A stretch of 58,641 nucleotides of DNA from SIG440 sp045591095 (GTDB lineage: Bacteria; Bacillota; Clostridia; Monoglobales; Monoglobaceae). Of this stretch, positions 16,228-24,733 are shown piece after piece. Each line of letters begins with the position of its first letter. Within the stretch, counting starts at the first letter, position 1. The stretch is taken from positions 1-58,641 of the forward strand of contig JAZNSF010000012.1 of assembly GCA_045591095.1 (NCBI GenBank), read 5' to 3'. The notes under the pieces were generated by a model. The model was not told the DNA's origin. It worked only from the letters and a program-made list of their open reading frames with translations, and ran no database searches. A program made the position numbers and the translations under genes.

Positions 16228-17397
16228 ATGTATAAGGTACAAACACTTAACAAGATTGCCAAAATCGGTCTTGACGTATTCGATGACAAGTATACATACG
16301 GCGACGAAGTCGAAAATCCCGATGGCATTATCTTAAGAAGCTTTAATATGCACGAGATGGAACTTCCCGAAAGCCTTTCGGCAATTGCACGTGCAGGCGC
16401 AGGTGTAAACAACATCCCCATCGAAAAATGTAGCGAAAAAGGCATAGTTGTTTTCAACACACCCGGCGCAAACGCAAACGCAGTTAAGGAGCTTGTTATT
16501 GCAGGGCTTTTGCTTGCATCAAGAAAAGTCGTTCAGGGTATCGCTTGGGCAAAAACCCTGATTGGCGAGGGCGACAACGTTTCTAAATTGGTTGAAAAAG
16601 GCAAGTCCAACTTCCAGGGCCCCGAAATCCAGGGCAAAACCCTTGGCATCATCGGTCTTGGCGCTATCGGTATCCGTGTTGCAAACGCAGCTCATTCACT
16701 TGGTATGAACGTTATCGGTTATGACCCCTACCTTTCGGTTGATGCAGCTTGGCGCATGACACGCGCGGCAGAACATGCAAAGACTGTTGACGACGTTCTT
16801 GCAAAAAGTGATTACATCTCAATCCACGTTCCTGCAACCAAGGATACAAAGGGTATGTTTAATGCAGAACTTTTCAAAAAGGTTAAAAAAGGCGTAAGAC
16901 TTCTTAACTTCTCAAGAGCAGAACTTGTTGACACAGACGCAGTTCTTTCGGCACTTGAGGACGGAACAGTTTCGGAATATATCACCGACTTTGCAACCGA
17001 AGAACTTCTTAAGTCTGACCGCGTAGTTGTTCTTCCCCACCTCGGCGCATCTACACCCGAGAGCGAAGACAACTGTGCAATCATGGCAGTTCAGGAACTT
17101 AAAGACTTCCTCGAAAACGGCAATATCGTTAACTCGGTAAACTTCCCTAATTGCGACATGGGCAAGGTATCAGGCACACGTGTTACCATCACTCACAAGA
17201 ATATTCCTGCTATGCTTTCGCAGATTTCGGCTGTGTTTACCAAAGACCACATCAATATCGAAAACATGGTAAATAAGAGCCGCGGCGATTATGCATACAC
17301 AATGATCGACACTCACAGCGACCTTGACGGAAGCTTCCTTACTGACATAAAGTCAATTGATGGCGTAATCAAGGTATCACTTTACAAAGAACAGTAA
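16228..17397 (+). CDS. serA: D-3-phosphoglycerate dehydrogenase with ACT domain
   Basis: A 389-residue enzyme for the first step of serine synthesis. The NAD-binding motif is GIIGLGAIGIRVA, the substrate arginine sits in NFSRAELVD, and the catalytic histidine in LPHLGAST. A C-terminal ACT domain starts about residue 315 (RVTITHKNIPAMLSQISAVF), suggesting feedback control by serine. This is the short form without the intervening domain of the ~530-residue type. Confidence 0.95.
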   Translation: MYKVQTLNKIAKIGLDVFDDKYTYGDEVENPDGIILRSFNMHEMELPESLSAIARAGAGVNNIPIEKCSEKGIVVFNTPGANANAVKELVIAGLLLASRKVVQGIAWAKTLIGEGDNVSKLVEKGKSNFQGPEIQGKTLGIIGLGAIGIRVANAAHSLGMNVIGYDPYLSVDAAWRMTRAAEHAKTVDDVLAKSDYISIHVPATKDTKGMFNAELFKKVKKGVRLLNFSRAELVDTDAVLSALEDGTVSEYITDFATEELLKSDRVVVLPHLGASTPESEDNCAIMAVQELKDFLENGNIVNSVNFPNCDMGKVSGTRVTITHKNIPAMLSQISAVFTKDHINIENMVNKSRGDYAYTMIDTHSDLDGSFLTDIKSIDGVIKVSLYKEQ

Positions 17398-17407
17398 TAT
17401 AAAAACT

Positions 17408-17752
17408 TACGGTGGATTGGACGGTCGCGGGCACGAGGAGTGATCCTGTGCGTGAGGAAAGTCCGAGCTCCACAGGGCAGGGTGCAAGGTAATACCTTGC
17501 GGAGGCGACTCCCGGGAAAGTGCAACAGAAATATACCGCCGGTCTTATCCGGTAAGGGTGGAAAGGCGAGGTAAGAGCTCACCCACACTCCGGCGACGGA
17601 GCAGTGCTGTAAACCCCACCTGGAGCAACACCTGAATGAAAGGCCAAGCCGGCCCGGCATCTTTCGAGAAGGTGGCTAAAACCGTGCAGTGATGTACGGC
17701 TTAGATAGATGACCGTCTTAAATGACAGAACTCGGCTTACAGATTCACCGTA
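17408..17752 (+). ncRNA. rnpB: RNase P RNA
   Basis: The catalytic RNA of RNase P, about 345 bases. Conserved blocks appear in order: GAGGAAAGTCCGAGCTCC, ACAGAAATATACCGCC, GGTAAGGGTGGAAAGG, GGTAAGAGCTCACC, AGATAGATGACCG and ACAGAACTCGGCTTACAG. The ends TACGGTG (17408-17414) and CACCGTA (17746-17752) pair as helix P1, which fixes the boundaries. It lies directly after serA and may be cotranscribed or have its own promoter within serA. Confidence 0.97.
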
Positions 17753-17765
17753 CTTTAATAAACAC

Positions 17766-17813
17766 AAAAGAGCTTGAAGCCAAATGGCTGCAAGCTCTTT
17801 ATTTTTATTTTTC
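17766..17813. terminator. Terminator of rnpB, also serving murC
   Basis: AAAGAGCTTG (17767-17776) pairs with CAAGCTCTTT (17791-17800), with an inner AGCC/GGCT pairing, followed by a T-rich run. On the minus strand the A-rich left flank gives murC a weaker exit. Confidence 0.85.
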
Positions 17814-19181
17814 TACAAGACCTTCGCCTACTTTGAATATATCTCCGGCCCCCATGGTGATTACCTCATCCCCCGGTTTTGCATTGTCTTTAGCATATTT
17901 CATTATATCCTCAAAGTTATCAATATATACTGAACCCGGGATAAGCGCCGCAAGGTCTTTCGAATGTATACTTCCGTCATAAATCTCGCGGGCAGCATAT
18001 ACATCTGCAACAATCACGTGGTCAGCTATCTTAAGCGCCTGTGCAAATTCATTTAAAAAAGCCTTTGTTCTTGTATATGTGTGTGGCTGAAATATGCACC
18101 ATACATCACCCTTTGCCAAAGACTTTGCCGTGGTAAGAGTTTTCTCGATTTCTGTCGGGTGATGGGCATAATCGTCAATCACCGTAACGTCGCCAAACTT
18201 ACCCAAAGTCTCATAGCGCCTTTTTGTGCCGCCAAAGCTTTCAAGACCCCGCTTAATAGCGTCCGGCGAAATCCCCATTTCCCAGGCCGCCGCAAATGCC
18301 CCAAGGGCATTTTGTATATTATGTTCGCCATGGACCATAAGTTCAAGGTCTGCTGCGTGTTCGCCATATGCAAAAACGCTGAGCATGGTCTTGCCATCCT
18401 CGTTTATTCGTATGTTTTTTGCATAAAAGTCATAATCTTGCCCAAATATGCCATATTTTACAACTTTTTTTTGAATGTTTTGCACAACGACTTGGGCGTT
18501 TTTATCGTCATAACACACAATAATGCATCCAAGAGGGGAATTTAGGCTTGCAAAACTTCTAAAAGCTGTTATAATATGAGATATATCGGTAAAATAATCT
18601 AAGTGGTCTTCTTCTACGTTGGTTATTACCGAGATAAATGGATTAAAGTGAAGAAAGCTTTCTACGTATTCACAAGCTTCAAAAACAAGATAGTCGTTTT
18701 TGCCTATTTTGTAGTTACCGTCAATCTGAGGAAGCTCGCCACCAACCAAAATTGTGGGGTCCAAGTTTGCTTCGAGCAAAACAAGTGACAACATCGAGGT
18801 TGTTGTGGTTTTTCCGTGCGTTCCCGAGACGGCTATTGGGTATTTATAAAGCTTCATAAGCTGGCCCAAAAGCTCTGCTCGTTCAAGCACAGGAATACCC
18901 AAAGATTTCGCCTTTAAAAGCTCGGGGTTGTCCTCTGCGATTGCGGCGGTATAACACACAAGGTCCGGGGCGGTTATATTTTCCGGATTGTGCCCGATTT
19001 CAACTTTTATCCCTGCCTCAATAAGCTTTTTAACAATACCTGTTTCGCATCTGTCCGAACCTGTCACTTTATATCCAAAAAACTTTAGCATATGGGCAAG
19101 CGCACTCATACTGATGCCGCCAATACCCACCATATGTATATGTGCCGGAATTTTTGGCAAAACGGGATTTTGATTATTCAC
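17805..19181 (-). CDS. murC: UDP-N-acetylmuramate--L-alanine ligase
   Basis: A 458-residue Mur ligase adding L-alanine to UDP-MurNAc. The N-terminal Rossmann segment HMVGIGGISMSALAHML is typical of MurC, the ATP loop is VSGTHGKTTTTSM, and DDYAHHPTEIEKTL marks the C-terminal domain. Length is normal. It is transcribed alone from its own promoter, away from the division and cell wall cluster. Confidence 0.97.
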   Translation of the reverse strand: MNNQNPVLPKIPAHIHMVGIGGISMSALAHMLKFFGYKVTGSDRCETGIVKKLIEAGIKVEIGHNPENITAPDLVCYTAAIAEDNPELLKAKSLGIPVLERAELLGQLMKLYKYPIAVSGTHGKTTTTSMLSLVLLEANLDPTILVGGELPQIDGNYKIGKNDYLVFEACEYVESFLHFNPFISVITNVEEDHLDYFTDISHIITAFRSFASLNSPLGCIIVCYDDKNAQVVVQNIQKKVVKYGIFGQDYDFYAKNIRINEDGKTMLSVFAYGEHAADLELMVHGEHNIQNALGAFAAAWEMGISPDAIKRGLESFGGTKRRYETLGKFGDVTVIDDYAHHPTEIEKTLTTAKSLAKGDVWCIFQPHTYTRTKAFLNEFAQALKIADHVIVADVYAAREIYDGSIHSKDLAALIPGSVYIDNFEDIMKYAKDNAKPGDEVITMGAGDIFKVGEGLVEK

Positions 19182-19232
19182 CTTGTTTTCATCTCCTTGG
19201 ACTTTGACGTCGGTTTTTTCCTTAATATCCTA

Positions 19233-19261
19233 AGTATACTACATTTAGAAAAATTTATCAA
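19233..19261 (-). promoter_or_regulatory. Sigma-A promoter of murC
   Basis: Minus strand TTGATA (19261-19256), spacer 17, TATACT (19238-19233), 52 bases before the murC start. Confidence 0.82.
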
Positions 19262-19369
19262 TATATGTTATTATATTATTTTCAAAGTTTTTTATGCAAA
19301 ATTATTAACTTATTATATTAATAATACAAACAAGTCAGGCCTCTGGTCTGACGGAAGGCGGTGCATTTT

Positions 19370-19645
19370 ATGCAAATTACTGATATCAAAGTCAGAAAAA
19401 TCAATGCGGAAGGCAGAATGAAGGCAGTTGTTTCTGTCACCTTTGATGATTGCTTTGTTGTTCATGACATCAAAGTTATCGAGGGCCAGGAAAAGCTCTT
19501 TATCGCTATGCCCAGCCGCAAAACTCCCGACGGCGAATTTAAGGATATCGCACACCCCATCAATGTTGATACAAGAGAGCGTCTTCAGAACATGATTCTC
19601 GCAAAATACGAAGAATCTATGCAAGAAGAGGAAATCGCTGAATAA
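19370..19645 (+). CDS. spoVG: Septation/sporulation regulator SpoVG
   Basis: A 91-residue SpoVG, a small nucleic-acid-binding regulator. It begins MQITDIKVRKIN and contains the conserved IAMPSRKTPDGEFKDIAHPI stretch. The ATG at 19370 follows AAGGCGGTG; the frame extends to a GTG at 19361 that overlaps this site. It has its own terminator. I see no clear sigma-H promoter, which is how the Bacillus gene is driven. Confidence 0.96.
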   Translation: MQITDIKVRKINAEGRMKAVVSVTFDDCFVVHDIKVIEGQEKLFIAMPSRKTPDGEFKDIAHPINVDTRERLQNMILAKYEESMQEEEIAE

Positions 19646-19661
19646 CTTAATTTGCTTTTAA

Positions 19662-19701
19662 AAACAGGCTGTATCAAAATATTTTGATACCGCCTGTTTT
19701 T
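19662..19701. terminator. Bidirectional terminator after spoVG
   Basis: AACAGGC (19664-19670) pairs with GCCTGTT (19693-19699), with an inner TATCAAAA/TTTTGATA stem, flanked by A- and T-runs. It serves spoVG and the convergent fused gene. Confidence 0.88.
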
Positions 19702-19715
19702 ATTTTGTCTTGAAT

Positions 19716-21998
19716 CTAACTTTTCAAAAGGTCAATCACAATCTTTGTATTCTCTCTTGCCAAGAGTTCAAACTCGGCACTCTTTTTTTGCACCATGCTG
19801 CTGATTTCGGCATGGTTTTCCATTATCTCTTTTGCAAACCCGACAAGTCTTTCGGTATCTATCATATCTACTGACTCTTTGTACTTAAGGTCTACAGACT
19901 TCATAACTGCCGCAACTTTAGGGTCATAGTCAAGAGCGATGGTCGGTACTCCTGCTTTTACAGCATAAATAAGCGCATGAAGCCTCATACCCAGCACAAA
20001 GCAGGCCGATTTTATAACCCCCATCATCATCTCGGGCGAAAGTCCTTCGGGTATTATACCGTATGGCACCTTCATTTTTGACGCAAGTCTAAACGAAATC
20101 TCCTTGTCGAAAAGCCGTTGCATCGGCACAATAAGAGGCTTTACCGAATAGCTATTATAGAGAAATTCAGCGAACCCAGCTATCTTCTCTTCAAACTTTT
20201 TATCTAATGCTTTCCAATCCCTGACCGAAATCAAAAAGAATTTTTCGCCCTCAGCAATTCCGCATGCATCAAGCACGCTTCCTACCTCTGTCGCACAAGG
20301 TACATTGCTTGCAAATACCGGGTCCGCCGTAACCTTACAAGGCACTTTGGGGGTAAAAATCCTCTTAAGCTCGTCCATGGACGACTGTTCTCTTAAGGTA
20401 ATATAATCCACCTCTTTAAGAACATTTTTGATATGCTTAAGATTTTTATTTTTGGTTACAGGCCCTATACCGTTAGCATAAAGCATAACCTTTGCTCCCC
20501 TAAGCTTTGCGAGCTTCATAATCGCAAGATAATAATAAAGCGACTTTGAGCTTGTAACGTCCTGAATAAGACTTCCGCCGCCACTGATTAAGAGCTTTGT
20601 CTTTTTAAACATTCTCCAAAGCTTAAGAAAATCCAGTCTGTCCACCGAACTTGCGCCATAAAGTCTAGCCGTCTCGGCAGGTTTTTTCGAAAGCACAGTT
20701 ATCGAAATATTGGGGCAGGCACTCTTAAGCTCTGATATAATCGCCTTAAGTATAGAATCGTCACCACTGTTACGAAATCCATAATACCCGGAAATCACAA
20801 TGTCCCTCGGCCGTTTGCCACCGCAAATCAGGTATTGGTCAATCTCCAAAATCTCTTCTATTTCTGTTTCGTTTACAAGGCTCCCCTTTACTACCGAAAC
20901 ATACATTTTAAGGGCATCCTCTGCCATAGTATCAACCGAATAATACTTCTTGACAGTTTCAAATGAGTATTCACCCAGTCCTTTTCTTTTATCTTTTTGT
21001 TCTTCGGAAAGCAAATACAAAAGGTCATCCCGAAGCTTTTCGGTAGTGGTTTCGCCCTCACCCCGACAACAAAAGTTCGTATCAATCGAAACCGCAAGCT
21101 TGTCCTCGTCGAATATCCCGATATACCCTTCGTTCCCGGCAATTATGGCTGGCTTTTTGGCAGCCATCGCCTCAAGGGCCGCACGGCTGACGCCTACAAA
21201 CACATCCGCTGCAGCGACAAACTTATTAATGTCAGTTCGTCCTCCGGTAACAATTATAACCCTCTTGCCTATTTGCCCATTTACGCTTTCGGCCTCAAGC
21301 TTAACCGGCTCAAAATCGTTCCCGCCGCCAACTATTACAACTTCTAAATCAGGGATATGTTTAAAAAGCTCCGGCACTGCCTCTATAAGCTTGTGGGCAG
21401 CTAAACTTCTGTCAATATCCATACGGCTTACATAAACGATTCGTGTCTTACCCTCACCAAGCGAAAGTTCTTCCGCAACATCGCTGTAATCAATGCTATC
21501 CGAAAACTTGTCGGTATCCACACCGTTTATGGTAACGCGGATATTATCCGCCTTACATCCGTAATTATCAATCAGATACTTTTTGATATCATCACTCACC
21601 GCAAGACTGCGCTCGCCCCAATTGCTGAGAAGGTTAAGAGGGAATCTGGTGTCAAAAACCCAGTGAGCAGTCGTCACAAATCGGAAATTCAGCTTTTTAT
21701 GTAGCAGTCCGCACAAAAATGCAGGGATTCTTGCATGGGCATGCACAATATCAATCTTTAAATCAGTGATAATCCTTTCAAGCTCGCGGTAAGCTTTCCT
21801 TAAAGTAGTGGGGTTTTTGCGATTCAGGGGCACAGCAAAATGCTTTATCCCGGCATCCTCCAGTTCCTTTACATACGCACCGCCATTGGACGCAACAAAG
21901 ACCTCTACACCTTTCCTGGCCAGTTCTTTAGAAAGCTCCACAATATGGGTTTCTGCCCCTCCTATATCAAGCTGCATGGTTGCCATCAAAACTCTCAT
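19716..21998 (-). CDS. Fused glycosyltransferase family 4 and polysaccharide pyruvyltransferase (CsaB-type)
   Basis: A 760-residue two-domain protein. Residues ~1-375 are a GT-B glycosyltransferase (MQLDIGGAETHIVEL, VTINGVDTDKF, VYVSRMD, SRAALEAMAAKKP). Residues ~405-755 are a CsaB-like polysaccharide pyruvyltransferase (GYYGFRNSGDDSILKAI, LLISGGGSLIQD, VLGMRLHALIYAVKAGVP). CsaB adds ketal-pyruvate to wall polymers that anchor S-layer proteins. A single frame covers both halves without interruption. CGGAG sets the ATG at 21998. The LCP gene upstream may attach the product to peptidoglycan. Confidence 0.88.
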   Translation of the reverse strand: MRVLMATMQLDIGGAETHIVELSKELARKGVEVFVASNGGAYVKELEDAGIKHFAVPLNRKNPTTLRKAYRELERIITDLKIDIVHAHARIPAFLCGLLHKKLNFRFVTTAHWVFDTRFPLNLLSNWGERSLAVSDDIKKYLIDNYGCKADNIRVTINGVDTDKFSDSIDYSDVAEELSLGEGKTRIVYVSRMDIDRSLAAHKLIEAVPELFKHIPDLEVVIVGGGNDFEPVKLEAESVNGQIGKRVIIVTGGRTDINKFVAAADVFVGVSRAALEAMAAKKPAIIAGNEGYIGIFDEDKLAVSIDTNFCCRGEGETTTEKLRDDLLYLLSEEQKDKRKGLGEYSFETVKKYYSVDTMAEDALKMYVSVVKGSLVNETEIEEILEIDQYLICGGKRPRDIVISGYYGFRNSGDDSILKAIISELKSACPNISITVLSKKPAETARLYGASSVDRLDFLKLWRMFKKTKLLISGGGSLIQDVTSSKSLYYYLAIMKLAKLRGAKVMLYANGIGPVTKNKNLKHIKNVLKEVDYITLREQSSMDELKRIFTPKVPCKVTADPVFASNVPCATEVGSVLDACGIAEGEKFFLISVRDWKALDKKFEEKIAGFAEFLYNSYSVKPLIVPMQRLFDKEISFRLASKMKVPYGIIPEGLSPEMMMGVIKSACFVLGMRLHALIYAVKAGVPTIALDYDPKVAAVMKSVDLKYKESVDMIDTERLVGFAKEIMENHAEISSMVQKKSAEFELLARENTKIVIDLLKS

Positions 21999-22053
21999 AC
22001 TAAACCGCTCCGTTCTTAAGGCCCTTTGGACCATAAATATTTAAATAACATAC

Positions 22054-22081
22054 AAGGTACGGCTCTTTTTTGCCGTACCTT
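22054..22081 (-). terminator. Hairpin after the LCP gene
   Basis: AAGGTACGGC / GCCGTACCTT, a perfect 10-bp stem with an 8-base loop between the LCP gene and the fused gene. The following T-run on the minus strand is weak, so readthrough into the fused gene is plausible. Confidence 0.6.
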
Positions 22082-22089
22082 TAAAGCTT

Positions 22090-23049
22090 TTATTCCCCTG
22101 TCTTATCTGCCGTGGGCCTGAACACAGTGTTTACAAGCTCCTCGGTTTTTGCATTGTCGCAGATAAAGTAAGACGCACCGCCTATGGTCTGAGATGCCCC
22201 CGGAAGCTGATACATCTTCATTGTGTCTGCCGAAATCTTGCCGATAGAGCCAAGGTGCTTTATAAGGTCCTTGGCAGTGTAGTTTGTACGGACATTGCGT
22301 TTAACCACTTCAAAAATGTCGTCAGCCTTAAGCAAATATTTAGCATTTACCTTTTGCGAAATCAGCGCTCTTATAAAAGCCTGCTGGGCTTCAATCCGGC
22401 CAAGGTCTCCCATAGCATAACCCGGAAATCCGGGATTGCCCTTTCTGAACCTCACAAAATCATGTGACTTTTTGCCGTCAAGCACCTGAAGCCCAGGCTG
22501 AAGATCTATGTGAAGATTCTGCACCGGATCGTCGTACTTCATGCGGAACGGAACATCAAACTCCACTCCGCCCAGTGCATCAATTATCTCCATAAATCCG
22601 TCAAAATTCACGCTCATAAAATAATGAACGGGAAGTCCCGTAAGCAGCTTAACCTTCTGGACAGTCAATTCCTCAGGCTCTGAGAGATTACCTTTCCTTA
22701 CTTCCTGATGCCCAATTCCCACCGCTGCATTTATTTTTTGGTAGTATCTGCCTATCAAGACCCTTGTGTCGCGAGGGATTGACAGCACACTAAGTCTTCC
22801 TGTCCTACCATTAAGACTCGCAAGCATAATGGTATCGCTTCGCATCCCACCCTCATCAACACCGAGGAGCAAAATATTTACAATCCCCACGTCCGACTGC
22901 TCATCCAAAGAGTTAAGCGTAATATTTTCACCAAAACTAAAGCTTGCCAGAAGCTTTGCCGAAATAACGCCGCCAACAGTCGCAAACACCAGGCAACAAA
23001 CACTTATTAATGATATAATTATTTTCCCTTTTTTGCTAAAGGTATTCAA
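22090..23049 (-). CDS. LytR-CpsA-Psr (LCP) family wall polymer ligase
   Basis: A 319-residue membrane-anchored protein. Residues ~10-30 form one membrane span; the extracellular LCP domain follows, with LLLGVDEGGMRSDTIMLAS, SIPRDTRV, KINAAVG and DLGRIEAQQAFIRAL. The conserved arginines and aspartates that bind the polyprenyl-phosphate substrate are present. LCP enzymes transfer secondary wall polymers to peptidoglycan. The start is TTG at 23049. The downstream pyruvyltransferase suggests a pyruvylated wall polymer as substrate. Confidence 0.9.
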   Translation of the reverse strand: MNTFSKKGKIIISLISVCCLVFATVGGVISAKLLASFSFGENITLNSLDEQSDVGIVNILLLGVDEGGMRSDTIMLASLNGRTGRLSVLSIPRDTRVLIGRYYQKINAAVGIGHQEVRKGNLSEPEELTVQKVKLLTGLPVHYFMSVNFDGFMEIIDALGGVEFDVPFRMKYDDPVQNLHIDLQPGLQVLDGKKSHDFVRFRKGNPGFPGYAMGDLGRIEAQQAFIRALISQKVNAKYLLKADDIFEVVKRNVRTNYTAKDLIKHLGSIGKISADTMKMYQLPGASQTIGGASYFICDNAKTEELVNTVFRPTADKTGE

Positions 23050-23099
23050 TCTGCATCGTGACCTTTCGTAAAAATCTCTAGCCTTTGTTTGTCTAAGTT

Positions 23100-23128
23100 A
23101 TTATACCCAAACAATCGCCAAAAGTCAA
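23100..23128 (-). promoter_or_regulatory. Sigma-A promoter of the LCP gene
   Basis: Minus strand TTGACT (23128-23123), spacer 17, TATAAT (23105-23100), about 50 bases before the TTG start. Confidence 0.85.
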
Positions 23129-23166
23129 CACGCTTTACCGTACTTAATCAATTATTGATAAAACCT

Positions 23167-23448
23167 TTACATTTCGCAAAGATTTTTGTCAGTTCTGCGA
23201 TAAAGTATAAACCTATTTCCTATAACCTGCACCACCTGAGACGCGGTCTTTTCGGCAAGCTCTTCTGCAACCTCTCTTGCGGTCATCATAGCATTTTCCA
23301 AAACATTACCTTTTATCAGTTCCCTCGCATTCAGCGCATCGTCTATCTGCCTTACCACATTCTCAGTCACTCCGTCTTTTCCTACCTGATAAAGCGACGG
23401 AACACGATTTGCAAGTCCTCTTAAGTATGCTCTTTCCTTACTTGTCAT
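23167..23448 (-). CDS. yhbY: YhbY-type CRM-domain RNA-binding protein
   Basis: A 93-residue single CRM domain. LTSKERAYLRGLAN-like start, the conserved VGKDGVTENVVRQIDDAL, and the C-terminal VVQVIGNRFILYRR are typical. The family associates with 50S subunit precursors. It lies six bases after rsmA in the same direction, forming a small ribosome-maturation operon. Confidence 0.92.
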   Translation of the reverse strand: MTSKERAYLRGLANRVPSLYQVGKDGVTENVVRQIDDALNARELIKGNVLENAMMTAREVAEELAEKTASQVVQVIGNRFILYRRTDKNLCEM

Positions 23449-23454
23449 TTTTCT

Positions 23455-24324
23455 TTAGTCCTTTCCTCTTGACTTTAATATATCCGAAAGCCTAGCAAAA
23501 TCCTCTAGCGAAAGCCTTTCGCCGCGGATATTTTCGTCTAAGCCCAGTTCCTTAATCGCGTCCTGTACCTTTCCTTTATCCAAACTTACATACGGACTTT
23601 TTGACAAAGCATTAAGCAGTGTTTTTCGCCTTTGCCCGAAAGCAGACTTTATAATCTTAAACATAAACTCTCTGTCCTTTACGTCCACGCAAGGCTCTTC
23701 CAAAACATCAAGCCGCACCACAATCGACTCGACCTTTGGCTGAGGCATAAACGAATGCGGGTCTGCCTTACAAACAATGCTCGGTTTTGTGTAAAACTGA
23801 ACCGCCGCCGAAAGCGCGCCGTAATCCTTGCCGCCAGGAGTTGCAATCATGCGGTCAGCCACCTCTTTTTGCACCATAACAGTAAGGGATTTTACAGGGA
23901 TATTATTCTCCAGAAAATTCATAATTATCGGTGTCGTAATATAATAAGGAAGATTTGCCACAACGGCCACATCCATCGAGGCAAACTTTTCCCAAAGTAA
24001 TGCCTTTAAATCCACCTTCATTACATCTTCAAAAACCACCTCGGCATTTTGAAGGTCCGAAAGTGTATCATCAAGAAGCGGCTTTAAACTTTTGTCAATC
24101 TCCACCGCAACGACCTTTTTTGCGTGTTTGGAAAGCTCACGGGTAAGCGTTCCGGCGCCGGGGCCAATTTCTAGTGCTCCCCAACCTTCATCTACCCCCG
24201 ATCCCTTCACTATTTTCTCCAAAATCCCCTGATCTATCAAAAAGTTCTGTCCCAAAGACTTGGAAAACGAAAATCCATGCCTTTCAATTACCGATTTTAA
24301 CTCCTTTGGGTTTGAAAGTGTCAA
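23455..24324 (-). CDS. rsmA: 16S rRNA (adenine1518-N6/adenine1519-N6)-dimethyltransferase
   Basis: A 289-residue KsgA/RsmA. It has KSLGQNFLID near the N-terminus, the SAM loop EIGPGAGTLTREL and the catalytic NLPYYITTPI. The proposed start is TTG at 24324, which has GGAGGGG five bases upstream. An in-frame ATG at 24351 has no ribosome site. It is divergent from rpoB. Confidence 0.96.
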   Translation of the reverse strand: MTLSNPKELKSVIERHGFSFSKSLGQNFLIDQGILEKIVKGSGVDEGWGALEIGPGAGTLTRELSKHAKKVVAVEIDKSLKPLLDDTLSDLQNAEVVFEDVMKVDLKALLWEKFASMDVAVVANLPYYITTPIIMNFLENNIPVKSLTVMVQKEVADRMIATPGGKDYGALSAAVQFYTKPSIVCKADPHSFMPQPKVESIVVRLDVLEEPCVDVKDREFMFKIIKSAFGQRRKTLLNALSKSPYVSLDKGKVQDAIKELGLDENIRGERLSLEDFARLSDILKSRGKD

Positions 24325-24351
24325 GAAAACCCCTCCCTTCCTGCAAATCAT

Positions 24352-24733
24352 CGATATATCTTAAACAAAATCAGGTTGCTTCCTATATTAATAATAGCAC
24401 CGGAAAAAATCCGATGCCTCATCAATCTAAAATTTTTGTGTAAATTTCGCAAAATGCATTGACAAAGGAATTTTGTTGTGATACAATAGTTATCTATTAT
24501 AGTGCGTATTTTTGCGATTTTTTAAGTTTTAACCATATTTTTACTCTATTTTTGCCGTAAGTTTAGTATAGCATATCTAAACCAAAAAAGCAATAGTTGT
24601 TTTAAATATTTTTTATAAAAATTTCAAAAATCAAAAAAAATACCACTATATATTGTGCTGTTTTACTTAATTTATATACTAATTTGGTCGTCTTTCGGCA
24701 TGACCACAAATATTAGAAGAGGTGATTTGTTTT
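24352..24733 (+). promoter_or_regulatory. rpoB promoter and long leader region
   Basis: TTGACA at 24459-24464 and TACAAT at 24482-24487 with a 17-base spacer form a near-consensus promoter. It implies an AT-rich leader of about 240 bases before rpoB. A short hairpin (GCACCGGA / TCCGATGC) lies at about 24399-24419, upstream of this promoter. I see no small gene or recognised riboswitch in the rest of the gap. Confidence 0.82.

Noticed and set aside
17382..17767. Minus-strand frames across the RNase P RNA gene
   Set aside because: The conserved RNase P RNA blocks and the P1 pairing explain this sequence; open frames here are incidental.
24722..24733. Upstream GTG as the rpoB start
   Set aside because: It is part of the GAGGTGA ribosome site itself; the ATG at 24734 fits spacing and the usual beta-subunit N-terminus.
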